This document shows, piece by piece, positions 61,866-64,000 of a stretch of 64,000 nucleotides of DNA. The first letter of the stretch is position 1. Each line of letters begins with the position of its first letter. Under the pieces are notes generated by a model. That model made no database searches and had not been told where the DNA came from. It saw nothing but the letters and a program-made list of their open reading frames with translations. Origin of the DNA: Ceratobasidium sp. AG-K (lineage: Eukaryota; Basidiomycota; Agaricomycetes; Cantharellales; Ceratobasidiaceae); contig JAWNGF010000006.1 in the NCBI GenBank assembly GCA_037039685.1, positions 1,426,001-1,490,000 of the forward strand. The letters are read 5' to 3'. The position numbers and the translations under genes are program-made.

Positions 61866-62616
61866 ACAGATATGAATTGATAAGCGTCACCGAGCAAAAT
61901 AAAAGGTGTAATTAGTTCCCCTCGCGCCCATTTTCGCTTTGTCTCAACCATGGGACGATCGGCAGCGACGGTTCTAAGAGGGGTTGCCCCCTGGATCCCC
62001 CCCCCCCCCACCGCACGCTATCTTTGTCTCGCGTCACAGAACTGCCATAGAATAAAACCGCCTTGAAAAGTTTGGTGGTGTGTATGCAGGCAAAAGGCCC
62101 GTCCTGGGACAATCAGCTGCGTTAACTTGCCTACTAGGAGTACGTGCCTGGTCACCCCCTGGTTAAAACCTTTCATAATCAAAAATCGACGCAATTGAGC
62201 CCATCCGGGTTACCTGGGAACTTAGAACTATCTCTCTGGTCACGTTTGAGTAATTGAATTACCTCAGTAGGACGCTTGCCCGTTCACATCACCCTTCCGC
62301 ACACCTTGCGCCACACCTGGCCGTGGTTAATTTACACCCAAAGTGAGAGGTGTCCTACCACACCAGAGCCACCCCTATTCGCATTTATTTGCACCAAATT
62401 CCTCTATCCTCGAATGTCGATCTCTTTCAGTGTTTGACTACTTTTGGAAGCTTGATCGCTACTTTCGGTTGTTTGGCCTTGTGCTCTCCTAGGATCCTTG
62501 TTGCGGGCAAAAAATCTCGCTCGTGGCAGCGTCAACAACTAGACTCCCAAGTCAACTGATTTGACTGGTCCTTGGTCATATTCCACGTTAGGCTATTCTC
62601 GCTCTGCGTTACAAGA
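61617..62616. other. Spacer between MYND copies 2 and 3
   Basis: 1 kb of 3' flank of copy 2 and promoter of copy 3. It contains a 13-base C run at 61997-62009. No coding sequence supported. Confidence 0.45.
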
Positions 62617-63800
62617 ATGTCGTCTGTCGAAACTAAAGATTATAATTCAGGCGTTATTAAAGCGCTGCGTGCTAAAGCAACGAGCTCCGCCAACGCGATT
62701 GCCAAGGACGTATGTCTGCTTGATCCCCTACCTCCCGGTCAAGACCCTCCAGATTCGGAATACAATGGCATCGCAAACGAGGTAAGAAAATGTACCACTC
62801 AAGTTGATGAGTTACTAACTCGCCGCAAAGGCACGCCAAAATCGATCCCCTACCAAAGGATGAAAGCGCTGTCCCGCATGCTGCGTTCTCCGCTTGATAT
62901 ATACACAAATTCTATCAGTGCTTGCTCAAACCTTCCCCCAGGAACCAACGCAAGACGGTCACGATTTATATTACAATCCCATCCGGCTTTCCCGAGCCGG
63001 CGTACGACCCGTACCAACGCATGTTCTTATGCTCTCATGAGAGCCGCGGTATCACCAATTCCGTCACAGTGGCGTTTCTGGAAGGGCTCGAACAGCGATT
63101 CTAGGTTCCGCCGGTGAGGGCCTGCCGGTTTATAACTGAACTATTGCACTGGTGCGACACACAACAAGGGGAAGACAAGAAGGCATCTCTGGACTTGGAC
63201 CTACGGAAGCGTCTCCTCTCTCGTACCGATGAGTTTATGCGGCTGAACCAGTGGCAGGACTGGTCAGATTTCGATCAGCGGGTCATCAAGCGGCTGAACA
63301 ATGCACTTAAATCCATTGATCCCGCGCCTGATGATATGTACCTGAAGGCGGTGAAGTCCCGTTTGCTCGATCTAGCAGGGGTTGGGTTTTGCGGGAACGA
63401 TCTCTGTCCGTTGGGTAAAGAGGAACCACTGAAGAGTTAGAAGCGGTGTTCGAGATGCAGGGGTGTGGCGTATTGCGGAGAAAAGTGTCAGAAGCAGCAT
63501 TGGCAGAATAAGCACAAGTTCCGTTGCTTTGCGCGCGCCGACTAATTGTGCAGTTTAGCTTCTATCGGGTGTTTGTAGTCGGCGGAGTGTATTGTTGAAA
63601 GCAATGTATGCTCTGTATCCGAAATCCAGTATTTCCTTGTCTTTCACATGCCCGGCCGTGATAGGCTGTATTTATCCAGAGTGGAAGGGAGTCACACAAT
63701 TGTAGACGCGAAAAGGCTATATATGCGGTACGTTGACGAAAATTGGCACCATACCGTTTTCGGTACCGGTCGACAATCTAACCTATCTGATGACGTACTT
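62080..63800 (+). repeat. Tandem duplication unit containing MYND copy 3
   Basis: Second unit of the duplication described at 60150-61865. Promoter, coding and 3' flanking blocks are all recognisable in the same order. Confidence 0.7.
62617..63545 (+). pseudogene. MYND zinc-finger protein, copy 3 (pseudogene)
   Basis: The ATG at 62617 gives MSSVETKDYNSGVIKALRAK. The probable intron after GIANE (GTAAGA donor) leads into HAKIDPLPKDESA only with a frame slip. A TAG follows GLEQRF at about 63102, where copy 2 has RNN. A second TAG (about 63438) replaces the serine before KRCSRC; this is a single-base change from TCG in copy 2. The remaining sequence (ACRFITELLHWCDTQQGEDK, and the finger CGNDLC, RCSRCR, AYCGEKCQ, KQHWQNKHKFRC) is still recognisable. 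Multiple lesions make this a pseudogene. Confidence 0.85.
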
Positions 63801-63861
63801 TTGTATTGTTTGGTATTGTGCTCAACTCCCACCACGCCTATTCCTACTCTGGAACCCAACC
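63546..63861. other. Spacer between MYND copies 3 and 4
   Basis: About 315 bp, mostly the 3' flank of copy 3 shared with copy 2. No coding sequence supported. Confidence 0.45.
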
Positions 63862-64000
63862 ATGTCAACCGTGAAAATTAACGGCCGCGACGTCGCCCTC
63901 AAGAACTTGAACGCCGAAGCAATCAGCTTCACTGGCAGCATTGCCAAATTAGCACATCTCGATGACCCTCTACCCGCTGGTGAAGATATCAGCGAGGAAG
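63862..64000 (+). CDS. MYND zinc-finger protein, copy 4 (5' end only)
   Basis: The ATG at 63862 begins MSTVKINGRDVALKNLNAEA and continues ISFTGSIAKLAHLDDPLPAG up to the window edge. This aligns with the N-terminus of copy 1 (DLAKKARVDEPLPEGQDLSE) and copy 2 (AIAKHARLLDPLLPGQNLSD). The finger lies outside the window, so the MYND assignment rests on the array. Confidence 0.6.
   Translation, partial: MSTVKINGRDVALKNLNAEAISFTGSIAKLAHLDDPLPAGEDISEE

Overview
The window is nuclear DNA of a filamentous basidiomycete. Genes are split by many short introns of about 45-65 bp with GT-AG ends. The protein families present (HGD-type tyrosine-kinase-like proteins, NB-ARC/TPR proteins, MYND-finger arrays, an amidase array) are those expanded in Agaricomycetes. 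A Rhizoctonia/Ceratobasidium-like member of the Cantharellales is my best guess, but that placement is inference and not proof.

Layout. 1-8.6 kb holds a minus-strand tandem array of four secreted amidase-signature genes: A cut by the left edge, B and D apparently functional, C clearly broken. 9.0-10.6 kb is beta-tubulin and 11.3-13.5 kb an SFP1-like C2H2 regulator. 15.4-16.6 kb is an unrecognised gene, 17.2-20.5 kb is eIF3a, and 20.7-28.2 kb is the four-domain calcium channel CCH1. 28.2-38.9 kb is an accessory stretch: a foldback element, two HGD-type kinases, an NB-ARC/TPR (NLR-like) gene just upstream of one kinase and possibly spliced to it, then a Lys/Pro-rich unknown. 39.2-41.7 kb is the nucleolar GTPase NOG2. 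42.9-45.5 kb holds a single-pass membrane protein gene between diverged direct repeats. 45.65-45.99 kb holds a 76-residue complex I subunit gene in three exons.

46.4-58.5 kb is the most unusual arrangement. The two halves of 5-oxoprolinase, normally one polypeptide in eukaryotes, lie as separate genes in opposite orientation. HyuB is on + at 46.4-48.7 kb and HyuA on - at 55.6-58.5 kb. A DHX29-like helicase and a small secreted protein sit between them. A single inversion with one breakpoint in the HyuA-HyuB linker explains the order and orientation. 58.7-64.0 kb is a tandem array of four MYND-finger genes in different states of decay.

Most of the window is housekeeping (tubulin, eIF3a, NOG2, complex I, helicase, channel). 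The two tandem arrays and the kinase/NLR stretch are the fast-evolving parts. I saw no rRNA, CRISPR array or obvious transposase, and no tRNA that I could support by eye.
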